This document shows, in pieces, positions 1 through 12,600 of a stretch of 64,000 nt of DNA. Positions within the stretch are counted from its first letter, which is position 1. The number at the start of each line of letters is the position of its first letter. A program made the position numbers and the translations under genes. The stretch is from Posidonia oceanica (lineage: Eukaryota > Streptophyta > Magnoliopsida > Alismatales > Posidoniaceae). The stretch is from the NCBI GenBank assembly GCA_037176725.1, contig JAZBRS010000044.1:3038001-3102000 (forward strand). Reading direction: 5' to 3'. Below the pieces are notes generated by a model that was not told the DNA's origin, ran no database searches, and was given only the letters and a program-made list of their open reading frames with translations.

Positions 1-1255
1 CATTCCAGTCCTGCTCCTGTTTATCATTCATTTAATTTCGTATGTAAATCGTATGAAATTGCATGAAAAACTTAAAAAATCAGTAATTGCATGTTAGTCC
101 TTCTACAGTGTTTCTCGTCAGTGCTTTCTTTAAGTTCTGGTCCTCTAGCTTTATATTATTGCATGTTAGTCCTCCAGATATTAATCTGATTTAATGCTCA
201 TATTTTACCTTGATATATTGCATTTCTGGCCCCTGTTAATTTTCTTATTTGCAGTTTAGTCCTCTGATCTTTTAACTTAGGTCATTATTTTTCAATTTTC
301 CTTACTGCATTGTATCTTTTCCCTCTTGTTATCTGATTTTTGCATATAGGTCCTTCATCATGCACAGCAATCATTTAAATGCATATTTTGCTTATAAAAT
401 TACATTTTTGACCCTGCATGATTTGAAAATTGCATATAGGTCCTCTGCATGTCATTTAAATGTATATTTTGCTTATAAAATTGCATTTTTGACCCTACAT
501 GATTTGAAAATTGCATATAGGTCCTCTGCATGTCATTTAAATGCATATTTTGCTTATAAAATTGCATTTTTGACCCTACATGATTTGAAAATTGTATTTA
601 GGTCCTCTGCCTGTCATTTAAATGCATATTTTGCTTATAAAATTGCATTTTTGACCCTGCATGATTTAAAAATTGCATTTAGGTCCTCTGCCTGTCATTT
701 AAATGCATATTTTGCTTATAAAATTGCATTTTTGACCCTGCATGATTTGAAAATTGCACATAGGTCCTCTGCATGCTTATAAAAATCATTTAATTGCATA
801 TTTTGCTTATAAAATTGCATTTTAGACCCTGCATATTTGAAAAATTGCATATAGGCCCCCTGTTTGCATTCCCAGACCATTCAGACCCCTGTTTTGCTGG
901 AAAAATTGCATTTTGGACCCTATTAACCTCAAAATTACATGCCAACTTACCATACGATTTCAAAACTTGTCCTGATACATGTCTATCTTGAAAAATTGCA
1001 TTTTGAACCCTGTATTTTGTAAAATTGCATTCAGACCCTCCATTTTTCAAAAACTTTGCCCAAATGCCCCTAACTTTTCAAAATCCTTGCATTCAGACCC
1101 CATCTTTTCAAAATTGCATACAAGTCCCCAGTTTTCTGAAAAATCATCTCTAGGTCTTTTCTTGCATTCTGCATGCATTGCATTCATGCATTCCTGCATT
1201 TGGCATCCTTTGTACACACTTAAGCATCATTAGCTCCCATTCACATGGGTGGAAG
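1..1255 (+). repeat. LTR fragment in plus orientation (inverted relative to A's 3' LTR)
   Basis: This T-rich stretch reads, on the plus strand, like the sense strand of the LTR middle section: recurring phrases such as TTGCATTTTTGACCCTGCAT and GCATATAGGTCCTC match the minus strand of 17500-18450 (B) and the plus strand of C at about 47600-48480. Its last recognisable bases, AGCTCCCATTCACATGGG, align with the sense LTR sequence whose complement lies near 17500. The neighbouring bases from about 1256 on are in the opposite orientation. It is therefore either one side of an inversion inside A's 3' LTR or part of a separate plus-strand copy cut by the window edge. No gene is visible; open frames here are by-products of the repeats. 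Confidence 0.7.
365..785 (+). repeat. 81-bp tandem repeat in LTR, about five copies
   Basis: A unit of 81 bases, containing TGCATATTTTGCTTATAAAA and GCATGATTTGAAAATTGCAT, is repeated about five times with few differences. Because 81 is a multiple of three, one frame stays open and gives a repetitive 27-residue peptide, which is not evidence of a gene. The homologous LTR stretch at 17860-18080 (opposite strand) has only two to three copies, so the number varies between copies. Confidence 0.8.
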
Positions 1256-2931
1256 AGGACGAGCGCGGGCGTGGGCCGGGCTATGCGCGAAGAAAAGGAA
1301 AAAAGAAAGAAAGAAAAGAAGGAAGGAGGGGAGACGGGCCGGACTGGGCCCAAGAAAGAAGAAAGAAAAGAAAGAAAGAAAAATAGAAAGGAAGAAAGAA
1401 AGGAGGAAGAGAAAGAAGAGGAATAAATTAGATAAAAATAAAATAAAAATAGGAAAGGTTTTTAGAGTGATTGTGTTTTAAGTTGGGACATTGATTAAGT
1501 TTTTTAATGATTGTTTTTGGTTAGTTAATTAGGTTTGAAGGGATTTTAGTTTTGATTAGGGTTTTTAGAGTTTTGTTTATTTTGATTTGTTTTTGATTTT
1601 GATTAAATGTTTGTTAAGTCTTTTAAGTTGTTTTCTAATTATGTTTTTCTTGTTAAGTACTTGGGATGTTGGTTAGGATTTTTTAAAGTTTGTTTTTAAA
1701 TTAATTAGAGTGGGTTTTGGATTTTTGATTTTGGTCTTTTTTTTGCTTAAGTCTTTTTTGATTTGTTTTTGAATTTTGTTTGTTGAGTTCTTTTAATTAA
1801 TTTTCTTTTTTAATTAAGGTTTTCTTGTTAAGTTTTTAGTTAAGTGTTCTTAAATTTTGATTGTTTGTTTTTATTTTTAATTATGTTTTTGAATTGTTCT
1901 TTTTAGATTTGTTAGGTTTCTCTTTTTCTTAATTAGTTGTCTTGGCATTTTTTAATTGTTTCCCTTTCTTTTTAGGAATTTTTTTTTATTGTTTTTTAGT
2001 AAGGTTCTTAGTTTGGCTTGTTTTGATTGCTTTTTGGTTTTTCCCTTGATTTTACAGCATTTTCTTTTGGTTTGTTTTGCATTTTTTTAAGTTGCATTCT
2101 TGGTTTTCCATTTTGGCTAGATTTAGTTAGGTTTAGGTTTTTAATTGTTTGTTTAATGTTTTTAATTATTTTTCTTAGGGTTTTGGTTTGTTTTCCTTTG
2201 TTTTAGAGTTTTTGAAGGTTTTTTAAGGGTTTTTAGAGGTTTAGTAAGAGAGAGGAAAAGGAAATGAAAAGGAAGAAGGAAAGGAGAAATGGAGGAATAA
2301 AGAGGAAAGAGAGGAGTTGAAAGAAAATAATTTTTTGAAAATCAAAGAAAATGCTAAAAATAAGATAAAAATAGAAATAAGATTGAGAAGAGATAAAAGC
2401 ACAAGGGGGGCCTACAGCCAGGCAAAAAAGAGGGAGAAAAGGGGGTGAAAAGAAGGAGGATAATCAGGAGAGAGAGAGGAGAGAGAAAAGAATAATCTAG
2501 GAGAGAGAAAAGGATAATTTGGGTAAAAGGAGGGTTTAGAGGTTTTGAAAAGGGGTGAATTTTGGGGAATGTGTAGCCTAGGGTCTCTAGTGTTAGTCCT
2601 AGGATTTTGGTTTGGTTTTGAGAAAGGTTTTGGAAGGGTTTTGAGGTGTAGAAAAAGGGTAGTTTTACTTAGGTTTTCTAGGATTTTTGGGAGTGGTTTT
2701 GAGTTGAGAATTTCTAAGGGTTTGGGTAGGTTTTCTAAGTTGGGAATGGTGGGTTTTCCTATGGTTTTTGGGTAGGTTTTGGGTTAGGAAAAGGGGTGTA
2801 ATCTTAGGTCAAGTTTAGGCTTGTTTTGAGGGGTAAGGTGGAACGGAAAGGGTAGGTTTGACCTAGGTTTGGATCCATAAGTCACCAGAGAACTCCAACT
2901 GATTCAAGCCTGTCAAAATGGGGTCTCAACA
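1256..2931 (-). repeat. 3' LTR of element A (5' part, U3 side)
   Basis: On the minus strand it starts at 2931 with TGTTGAGACCCCATTTTGAC, matching the start of B's LTRs (TGTTGACACCCC at 21479 and 42873) and C's LTR (TGTAGACACCCC at 45139). The section then follows 21479 down to about 19790 in order: AG-rich tract near 2230-2530, a T/A-rich stretch and the GGGCCGG-containing purine tract near 1260-1430. No purine tract precedes 2931; the hairpin repeats abut the LTR almost directly, so the PPT and neighbouring 3' UTR present in B are missing here, probably by deletion. Confidence 0.8.
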
Positions 2932-3420
2932 ATAAGAAAAGGATTGATAAGATATCGGACTTATCAGCCGGCAAAGCGAAAGGGGTGATAAGATATCGGA
3001 CTTATTGGCCGGCAAATGAATAAAAGAATAGAGTGATAAGATATCGGACTTATCGGTCGGCAAAGAGGGGATAAAGGAATGATAAGATATCGGACTTATC
3101 GGCCGGCAAAGGGAAAGAGATGATAAGATATCGGACTTATCGGCCAGCAAATGAATGAAAGAATAGAGTGATAAGATATCAGACTTATCGGCTGGCAAAG
3201 AGTGGATAAAGGAATGACAAGATATTGGACTTATCGGCCGGCAAAGGGAAAGAGATGATAAGATATCGGACTTATCGGCCGGTAAAGGGAAGGAGATGAT
3301 AAGATATCGGACTTATCGGCCGGCAAAGAGGGGACTGAGGAATGATAAGATATCGGACTTATCGGCCGGCAAAGGGAAAGAGATGATAAGATATTGGACT
3401 TATTGGCCGGCAAATAAATG
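2932..3420 (-). repeat. 3' UTR hairpin repeat array of element A
   Basis: About eleven units of roughly 35-45 bases share GATAAGATATCGGACTTATC followed by GGCCGGCAAA. GATAAG and CTTATC are reverse complements separated by eight bases, so each unit can fold into a small hairpin; the GATATC inside is itself a palindrome. The same unit makes up B's 23035-23700 array and appears at about 63195 and 63275 in C. The array lies between ORF2 and the 3' LTR. Open frames across it are by-products of repetition. Confidence 0.9.
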
Positions 3421-3951
3421 GGCTTCGCGAGAGCGAATCATCTCATGATACCAGGAATATCATGAGGGAAAGAGAGGGAGAATGATACAAGGGGTGATCA
3501 AAAGATGCCCCTGGTATCAGGATGATACAGGGGTTGGCCAACGCGTCCTTGGCATCGAAAGCAGAGGATGAAGACAAAACTATCGTGTTTACCAGACGAG
3601 TAGTTTGGGGTACTAGCCCAAAGATGATGACAGGTTGACGGACCTATCACCAAGCAATTAGGGGTGCCAGGCCGTTGATGAAGATCCAGATGACGGTGCC
3701 CGGTAGCTTGTTTGCTCAGATGTCATGGGTCAGCAGTTGGGTTGACTGATGAGGACTTTCCCGCGGTGTTTGGCAGCAAGTTTGGCCAGGGGCCCTGCAG
3801 ATATGATTGATATGATGATGTATGCACTTGAAGCAGATTTGAAATGCAAACAGGTGGCTCAGAACGCCTTTGTATTGATTGAACTTGATTACATGCCTGT
3901 GACAGGCCAAAAGTTTACAGCAAAAAATAGGCAGACAGTTACATGGACGCT
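3421..3951 (-). other. 3' UTR of element A with remnant long hairpin
   Basis: Non-coding stretch between ORF2 and the hairpin array. Around 3446-3466 CATGAT and ATCATG can pair, and around 3508-3533 CCCCTGGTATC and a damaged GATACAGGGG correspond to the longer stem seen intact in B (about 23736-23757). The rest (3540-3950) is colinear with B's 23760-24140 and C's 62740-63060, so this UTR is conserved family sequence. No gene seen. Confidence 0.6.
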
Positions 3952-5140
3952 CTAGTCGGTCCTGGCTTTCTTTGCCTTTCTGGAGTCAGGGAACTGAGGA
4001 GTGCCAGGAGGTATCTCATTGATAGGCCAAAAAGCTTGTACCTCCATCAGATATTCGGGAGTGCACCCCGAGCCTTGTGCAGATGCTAGGTCAGTAGACT
4101 GCACTCTATGCTGCATGAGATCAGCCAGTTTTGTTGTAGCAGATGTTGTCCCGTAAGGATATGCTTGAAGTAGTCTTGGGGCTGTGCTGTCTATGAAGGC
4201 GCCCTGCTGGAGTCCGAACTGCCGCATGACCTGGATGGGGTGATACTCCACGCCTCCAGTGAATCCAGGCAGCACCACGAGTCGCGCGTCGCGGGTATTG
4301 AAGAAGATAGTAAAGGGCTCGGCCACAGACGGGATGATGCGCCAGGTGACGGTGTCGTCCTTCAGCTCAGATAACTTCTTGTATTCTTCGGGGACCTTCC
4401 TGATTGTCCTAGCATGGCCGCTATTGCAGTATGTTTCAATGATGTGGCCCCAGCGGCGCAGCAAGTTCAGTTCAAGATGTGTGGCCAGCTAGACCTGCAC
4501 TAGCACTCCGCAGCCGTGGAAGTGGCAGTAGCGGTGGGAGATGCGGTCCAGTCCGCAGTAAGTTTCAGCTAAGACGACTGGTGCCAGGTCGATCTGCCTA
4601 GTCACCATAGCTAATGCGATTTCAGTAATTTCTATCGCGACTGTCATCTGGCCATGAGTGAAGATCAGCTCTCCCAGAAATCGGGTGACAAATCCCCGAA
4701 GCCATAAATCATCTCCGAGTTCAGCACGCTTGTCTATGATTTCATCAAAGTAGTGCAAGCGCAGCATGGGCGCGGGGCCGCTGGTGCAGATCAGCCTTTG
4801 CTGGAACCGGTCAGTAGATAGCCCAGATAGCTTGCAGAGGACCGCTATGTATTTGTCATGCCTCATGAAAATGGACGGTCCCATCAGCCGGGAGAAGCCA
4901 CAGATGTGGCGCACCTCCTCCAGAGTAGGTGTCAATTCAGTTCTTCCGAAGCGGAAGACACGGTGCGCCGGCTTCAAGAATCTTGCGGCGGCACACAGAA
5001 GATGACGGCTTACTTCGACATCAGCCGCCTTCAGCAGTTTTGTAGGTATGCTCTAGAGGCGCAGCTTCTCGCAGTCTTCTTGAGTAAGCTTGCCAATCTA
5101 GCCCCGTAGGGCTTCAGAACAGTGCACTGGGGTTTCAAGA
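3952..5140 (-). pseudogene. ORF2 of element A (DUF7745/plant-mobile-domain-like), broken
   Basis: Homologue of the intact ORF2 at 61531-62733. The segment 4977-4489 keeps the motif FRFGRTELTPTLEEVRHICG and the HFHGC motif; 4464-3952 keeps the tail with VTWRIIPS, VLPGFTGGVEYHP and a basic KKAR end. An in-frame TAG at 4489-4491 replaces the Trp codon TGG of C. Further upstream the frame is lost near 5000, and the part matching the start of ORF2 is divergent. The residues that remain are well conserved relative to B and C despite the lesions, which fits a protein that was under selection in the active family. Confidence 0.8.
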
Positions 5141-6667
5141 GTTGGATATCTTGTGGCGCAGGCCGCAGGGGTACAGGCAGATGCTGCAGAACTTGAAGGT
5201 ACCTGTTATCAATGTTGCAGACAGTCAGGTCACACAGGCGTATAATCTTTAACAGGAAGCAGAATCTGAGGCTGATAAAGCAGTTCAATAATATTCAGCA
5301 GTTAATAACAGAACATAGCAGCTAAGCACACATAGGCAGGAGAATTCTATAGTAGTCTTGTTGACACGAGGCGAGGACTTGGCAGGAGATCTGGACCAGC
5401 GCAGCTCGAACGACGTCAATGCGTGCTTGGCAAGGAGTACTGTTTCAGAGTCGAAGCGAGTTGCAGAGCGGGATGATTGATAGGAAGGAAAGGATGATTG
5501 AATATGCATGTATGTATGATGCAGGTTGGTATGCTTAAGAGATGATTAGTATGCTTTGGTGCCCTCAGCATACGGAGTGCTTTGGTACCTGCTGCAGAGG
5601 AAGGGAGTGATCCCTGACTCACTGGGCCCTACTTGGACTCTTAGCTTGTTGGTGGCACTCCGGAATGGGTGTTGGCAGTATACAGGTGGTGGTGGGGTGA
5701 GGACAGGTTACCTGCCGAGCTCTCAGGACCTACACCTACTTTTTCTGCTCTCTTTTTTTGATTTCTCCCTCATGGGTATGCAGTCTTTCTCTGCCCCTAG
5801 CTAGGAGATGGTAAGTGTTTGCTTTTGGAGGGAAGCGGTAGACCCTTTTAGGCTTACACCCTTGGGTTTCTTGTAAGGTACGGGGGGATGATGTTGCCTG
5901 TATCTTCGGGCTGAATCTTGCCCAACCCCTTTTCCTTTTCTTTCTTTTCCTTCTTTTCTTTGCTTGTTTTTTTTCTTTCTTCTTTTCTTTTTTTTTTGTT
6001 TTTGTTTGCTTGTTTGATTTCTTTTTTCTCCTCTTTTTTTTTTTTTTTCAGGCTTTTGCTATCCCCATTTCGGAGGTAAAAGGAAGAGTGTTTGAGTTGT
6101 GTTGAATGTGGACTTTGGGTCTGCTACGTGATGAGTAGAAGGAGCAAGGTTAGACTGCACACCCCTATCTCTAGGGCCGACTTCTGTCTTCGTCTTCTGT
6201 TCCTTAGATGTGCCCAAGCCTAGATGTCTATTCTCACTTTTTCAACTCACCTCCTAGCATTTTTTCTCCCTCAGAGGTGTGTGTCCTTACGAGTTTTAGG
6301 CAGTTCGCTTGTCCTGATTGGTGGTGGCTCCCTCACTTGTTAAGGCGTCTAAGTAGTACCGGGTGAGGCTGGGTGGACTCTTTCCAGAGAAGGGAGCACT
6401 TCCGGTTTTCATCACCGGGCAGAAGATGCAATATGTGACTTAAGAGGATGACGATGATGATTTGAAAAGAGTTGATGCATGTTTTGAGAGGATGACGATG
6501 ATGATTTGAGAAGAGTTGATGCATGAGTAGGATAGAAGAAGCAGCAGCGCATGTTCAAGAACAAAAGTAAGAGACAAGATAGCAGATGCAGGTAGGATGG
6601 GAATGCAAGAAGTGAGAATGCAAGTGTGCAGGTGGGAGAAGAGCATCTGCAACGGGGCCGCCTTCGG
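5141..6667 (-). other. Pol-ORF2 spacer of element A
   Basis: Non-coding region between integrase and ORF2, matching B's 25440-26690 and C's 60204-61500. It contains a candidate splice acceptor on the minus strand (AG at 5267-5266, sense TTTATCAGCCTCAG), a long T-rich tract (5930-6050) and, at about 6412-6416, the CCGGT...ACCGG dyad that recurs in C near 60400. A 44-bp direct duplication lies at 6444-6525 (GAGGATGACGATGATGATTT repeated). Predicted peptides here are low-complexity and not shared between copies. Confidence 0.6.
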
Positions 6668-9600
6668 CTACTGATAGTACTTCTTGAGGTAGCAGAGGTT
6701 GACGGGCTCAGACTGCTCGACTTGATCCATATCCTCAAGGGTTACGGCGCCGCCCGAAAAGACTCGCTTTACTACAAAAGGGCCACGCCAGTTAGGTCGG
6801 AATTTCCCTCGACCATCAGGCAAGTGAATGGCGCGCAGAATAAGGTCCCCTGTCTGGAAGCCTCTTGGCTGAACCTTCTTCAAGTAAGACCTGGCCATTC
6901 TCTTTTGATGGCAGTAAGCATTATGCATAGCTTGCAGCCTGTGCTCATCAATCAAGTTCAGTCGGAAGCAGCGGTCTTCGACCCATTCTACTTCATCCAA
7001 CTCAGCTTCGCGTAGGATCCGTAGTAAGGGGATCTCTATCTCAACGGGCAGCACCGCCTCCATGCCAAACACTAGAGAGTATGGGGTGGCGCTTGTTGAA
7101 GTGCGGACAGATGTCCTATACGCCCAGAGTGCGTAAGGAAGCTTGTGCCATTTTCTTCAGGATTTTGACCAGATTTTTGTTGGCGGACTCCACTACATCG
7201 TTCATCTGTGGCCGGTAAGGCGAGGATCTGTGATGTTTGATATTGAAGCTCTACAGATAGTCTTCAATCCTCTTAGCAATGAAATTTGTGCCAATGTCAG
7301 ATATAATTGCATGCGGGACCCCGTACCGAGCTATAATATTGTTTCTGATGAACTTTTCCGTAGCTACGGCAGTCACTGTTTTGTAGGAGGTCGCTTCCAC
7401 CCATTTAGTGAAGTAATCAATCGCTACCAGAATGTAACGATGACCATTAGAAGCTGGAGGGTGGATGGCGCCAACGACATCAATCCCCCAGGTGGAGAAG
7501 GGCCGTGGCGACGACATGCTGTGCAGTTCTTGAGAGGGCGCTCGAATAAAGTTGCCGTACACTTGGCAGTTATGGCATCTGTGCACGAATCGGCAGCAGT
7601 CAGCTTCCATAGTCAGCCAGTAGTATCCTTACAGCATTATTTTCTTGGCTAGGAGGACACCATTCATGTACGGGCCGTAGGTTCCCGCATGCACTTGAAA
7701 CATCAGCGCATCAGCCTCTGATTTGTTCAGGCAGCGCAGGAGCATTTGATTGTATGATCTCTTGTATAACTGTCCCGCCCCCAATACATACTTTGACGCT
7801 AGACGCGTCAGAGTTCTCTTGTCCACTGGTGAGGTACCGGGTGGAAAGCTGCCAGATTCCAAGAAAGCTTTTATGTCTTTGTACCAGGGCTGCTCCTCTG
7901 TTGTTGAGTCCACCTCCTCAATGCTCATATAGTGTGCAAGCTGCTCAATGCGAGTAACAGATACATCCACTATGCTATCTTCAGGTATGCTGAGCCAGGA
8001 CGCCAAGGTAGCTAGCGCATTTGCATATGCGTTCCTTGCTCGGTTCATGTATGTGAAGCGGATACTTGTAAATTGTTCTATCAGCTTCAGCAGGTGCTCA
8101 TGATATGGCAATAGCTTCGGATCTTTCGTTTTCCACTCGCCATTGACTTGAGAGATCACCAGCATAGCATCGCCGTGCACCAGTAGCTTTTGTACCTCAT
8201 GCTCGAGGGTGGCATTCAGTCCTAGGATGCATGCCTCGTACTCTGCTTCCTTGTTGGTGCATTTGATGGTCAGCTTCCTGGAGAAGGGAATCATCTATCC
8301 CTAAGGCGTTGTCAGCACTGCGCCTACGCCTCGGCCTTTTTTGTTTACGGCACCATCAAAGTATAGCTGCCATTGCTCTTGATCTTCAGGGTCTGTCTTC
8401 AGAGTCCTCCATTGCAAACAGAATGTCTTCGTCTGGAAACTGTGTCTGGAGTGGCTGATATTCAGGCAGTGGGAGATCAGCAAGATGGTCCGCCAAAGCT
8501 TGACCCTTCATAGATTTTTGTGTGACAAAGGTGATGTCATACTGAGACAGTAGCACCTGCCACTTAGCACATCTGCCTACCATGGCCGGTTTTTGAAAGA
8601 GGAATTTGATTGGATCATGCCGACATAAGAGCTGGACTGGGTATGCCATCATGTAATGCCTTAATTTTTGTACAACCCAGACGAGGGACACGCAGGTCTT
8701 CTCTATTGTACTGTACCTGGCTTCGCATTCATTGAACTTCTTGCTCAGGTAGTATATGACGAGCTCCTTTCTACCAGATTCATCATGTTGGCCCAAGGCG
8801 GCGCCCATGGAATGCTGCGTGGTAGAAAGGTAGAGAAGTAAGGGTCTCCCTGGAGTGGGGTGAACCAAGACAGGAGGCTTAATCAGTAGCTGCTTGCTCT
8901 TGGCAAATGCAGCCTGACACTCCTCGCTCTAATGAATCTGCGCATTCTTCTTCAAGAGCTTGAATATAGGTTCACAGATGAACGTAAGCTGTGCAATGAA
9001 GCGACTGATGTATTGTAAACGCCCAAGCAGACCACTGACCTCCTTTTCAGTCTGAGGGGGTGGCATATCCACGATGGCTTTTGCCTTTATCGGGTCTACC
9101 TCAATCCCCCTTTGGCTAACAATGTAGCCCAGTAGTTTGCCAGATGACACCTCGAATACACACTTGTTGGGGTTCAGGTGTAGCTTGTATTTCCGTAGAC
9201 GGGTAAAGAGCTTCTTTTGACAGGCAAGATGATCTTCAGGCTCTTTGGTTTTAGCAATCATGTCGTTTACATAGACCTCCACTTCTTGGTGCATGAGGTC
9301 ATGGAATAGCGCAGTCATGGCCCTCTGATAGGTTGCGCTAGCATTCTTCAGCCCGAATGGCATGACTTGGTAGCAGAAGACTCCCCAAGGGGTGATGAAT
9401 GAAGTCTTTTCCATGTCTTCTTCTGCCATTTTGATCTGATTGTATCCAGAAAAGCCATCCATGAAGGAGAGCATCTTGTGGCTCGCTGTATTGTCGACTA
9501 GGACGTCAATGTGAGGCAATGGGAAGTCATCCTTGGGACTCGCCGTGTTCAGGTCCCTATAGTCGATGCAAGTCTGGACGCGGCCATCTTTCATGGGCAC

Positions 9601-12600
9601 AGGTGCAATGTTTGTCAGCCACTCAGGATAAAGGACGACCTTGAGGAAATTGACTCTGTGCTGTTTCATGATCTCTTCTTTGATCATAAGCAGCCACTGC
9701 GGTCGCCATCTTCTCAGCTTTTGCTTTACTGGCTTGGCATCTGGGTACAGGGATAGATTGTGCACCACTATCTCTATGTCAAGGCCAACCATATCTTCAT
9801 AACTCCAGGCGAAGACATCCGCATATTCTTTTAGGAATGCGATGAACTCTGCTCGAGCCTGGGGGGACAGCTGGGCACTGATGCAAACTTCTCTGACTTC
9901 CTCAGCTGTGCCAATATTGACAACCTCTGTTTCTTCTTCAACATGAAGGTTGGGGCCTTCTGGGTCGTCGTCGTAGGGCCAGAACTCGGGCAATGGTTCG
10001 TCAGTCTCATCCTCGCCCGTATCATCCTCCTCTCCATAAGCGATAAGTTCTGAGAGGATCTCTTTCTCAAAAGAAGGATTTGTGATGTCGAAAGAGTGTA
10101 TATGTTCTGCTGCTTGGCCCTTGTGACGCTTCAAGATGGTCATGCTTACTCGAGTATTCTTGTAGCCTCGGTGCGCGACCTCTGTCCTGGCAACTTCTAC
10201 TGTCTGCTCTGGCCTGACTGATTCTACTGAGTGCTCTGCTGATACTGCTGAGGGCCTTGCTGATTCTGCCACTGATACTACTGATGGCTTTGCTATTGAG
10301 GCTGTTGACAATTCTGTTGCTGATTCTACTTTCTGCTTTGTTACTGCTGCTGCTTGGATTGCTAGTGCTTCCTCCTCTAAGTCTTCTAATGTGCTCGTGG
10401 AGGGTATGCCGGACTGGCGGCTGATCTGGGTACTGCCGCTTGCTACACTGCCTAAGTGAGACATGTGTTGCACAAACCACCTAACCCGCCTTCTGGTTGG
10501 AGGGTAATGAGTTCATCTAGTCTAGGGGAGTCTGGTATTGCTGAATCTTCTTCCAAGACCATGATAGAGGCATGGTCTTCTCGCAGGGGAGGGTCCGTAG
10601 CCACGGCTTTCCTTTTCCTTTCAGCGGTTTGGTGCTCTGCCAGGTCTTCTGCTATCGACTTGAGCTGTTTTTGATAAAGTATCTCTAAGTCAGACATCCA
10701 TGAATCGACCTGGGCTTCTATCACCACTCCTACCTCCTCATCTGAGGGTGAGTCGACGTAGTAGGTGCCGGAGGCCTGCGGCACTGGCCCGGTTGCAAGA
10801 TGGATCACTGCCCTTGGTATTTGCATGGTCTAGCTCACGGGCGTGCCTGATAGCGGCAACTTCGGGATGGGAGATCCAAATAGACTGGTCAGCGGGGCCA
10901 CAGACGGGTACGCTGCCAGGGTCACTGTTGCAGTTAGAGGGCAGGCAGAGGTGCTCTTCTAAGGGCTCAAGGGCCGGGAGACTATGATGCTCAATTGGTT
11001 CTCTGCATCTGGTGGTGACGGTGAGAGTGTGGCCTCTGACGCCATGGGGTCCTGCCATGAGAGTTGCTGTTTTGCGACAGGAGGATGTGAAGTGGACTGC
11101 GCCGGCTGCATTCTTGGTGATGCGGCTGCTGAAGCGGGTCGAGTCGCGCTGCTGACTGAGTTGATTAACTATCGCTCCAGAGAGAGTGACAGCGGTACTG
11201 ATGCGACTGCGACCGCAGGTAGCCTACCTGACTGTGCCAGAAGGAGTGTCTCTGACTTCTGAGCTGCTGCTGTTGCCTGTGCTTGTAATGCGGATGTGGC
11301 TGCTGGAATGTTAGAGCTTGTCAATTCTGCCACAGAGCTTGCTGATTTGTCTACTGTATTAGCTGAAGGAAGAGCCAAACAAACTGACCAGGGTGCTTCC
11401 GTGTTGATCAGAGCCTTACTGCCAGTTGGGACTGCCTCTGTTGTGCCAGACTGCTCCTCATCCAAGTAGTAGTCCTCAATGCAGACCCAATCTTCTATTG
11501 GCACCGTGATTTGATCATCAGTTGATCCCAGAACTCCTGCACTGGTGAAGTTAGTGTGGTCTTTGGGGATGGCAGGTTCCTGATCCTTCATTTGGAAGTA
11601 GTGATCTTCACTGGGCTTGGGCACATAACCAAGGCCTTCAGATTTCCTCCGCTCCGCCGCTACGATCGGCTCTGCGATCCCCTGGCCGTGACGCCCGAGC
11701 AGTGTACCCTTTATGTAACCCCACCTGTGACATACATTCTCGACCATTCGAAAGGGATTGTTGTGAACGGCCAAGGAGTTGGCGCGTTCAAGATCAGGAA
11801 TGTAGTTAACTGGCTCGCACCGGTTAATGCGATACAAGGCTTCGGAAGTCTCAGGGTCAAACGGGATAGCTTGTGAAGAGACGGGGGAGACTGCTTCGAT
11901 CCGCTCCTTCTCAAAGTTCTCCACCATGACGACAATGACATCATCGCCGCGACAGTACTTTATCATCCGATGGAGGGTCGAGGGAAGGACCTGATGCTTG
12001 TGGAGCCAAGGGCGCCCAAGCAGGAGATTGAAGTTCAGCTTCAAGTCGATGACATAGAATTCTACATCAAAAACGACCGGGGTAATGGCAAGAGGAATAA
12101 TCAGGATCCCTAGAGTGTCATGGTGGGTGTTGTCAAAAGCTGTCATTTCCTTCATGGCTGGCGTGATGTCCTCGGCTTTGAATTCGAGCTTGGTTGCAGT
12201 ACGCAAGGGGCAGACGTTAAGGCCTGACCCGTTATCAACCAGTGTTAGGGGAATGCGAAAGTTTTGAACTGAACCGTGATGAATAGGGGTTGATTGTGAT
12301 TAATCCCCGCCGGAGGCAGCTCATCACTTGTAAAAGAGATGACCTGGGGCTCCGCAATCATCCCTACCATTCTTTCCAAGGCCGAAGGCTCAATAGATTG
12401 GGACACACGGGTAGTCTGGAACACGTGAAGAAAAGCCTCATGGTGTTCAGCAGAGGTGTGGATTAGGTCCCAAATGGAAATGTCGACTTTGACCTTCTTA
12501 AGTTGGGAGATTATGTCTGCTTTGGGTTGGTTTTTCTTGGCAGCAGGAGGGGTTGTTTTGGCAAGCTCTAAAGGGGTAGTGGCAGGAGATTGGGCCGCTA

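Noticed and set aside
360..782. 140-codon repetitive frame
   Set aside because: It is the translation of an 81-bp tandem LTR repeat; no independent sign of coding.
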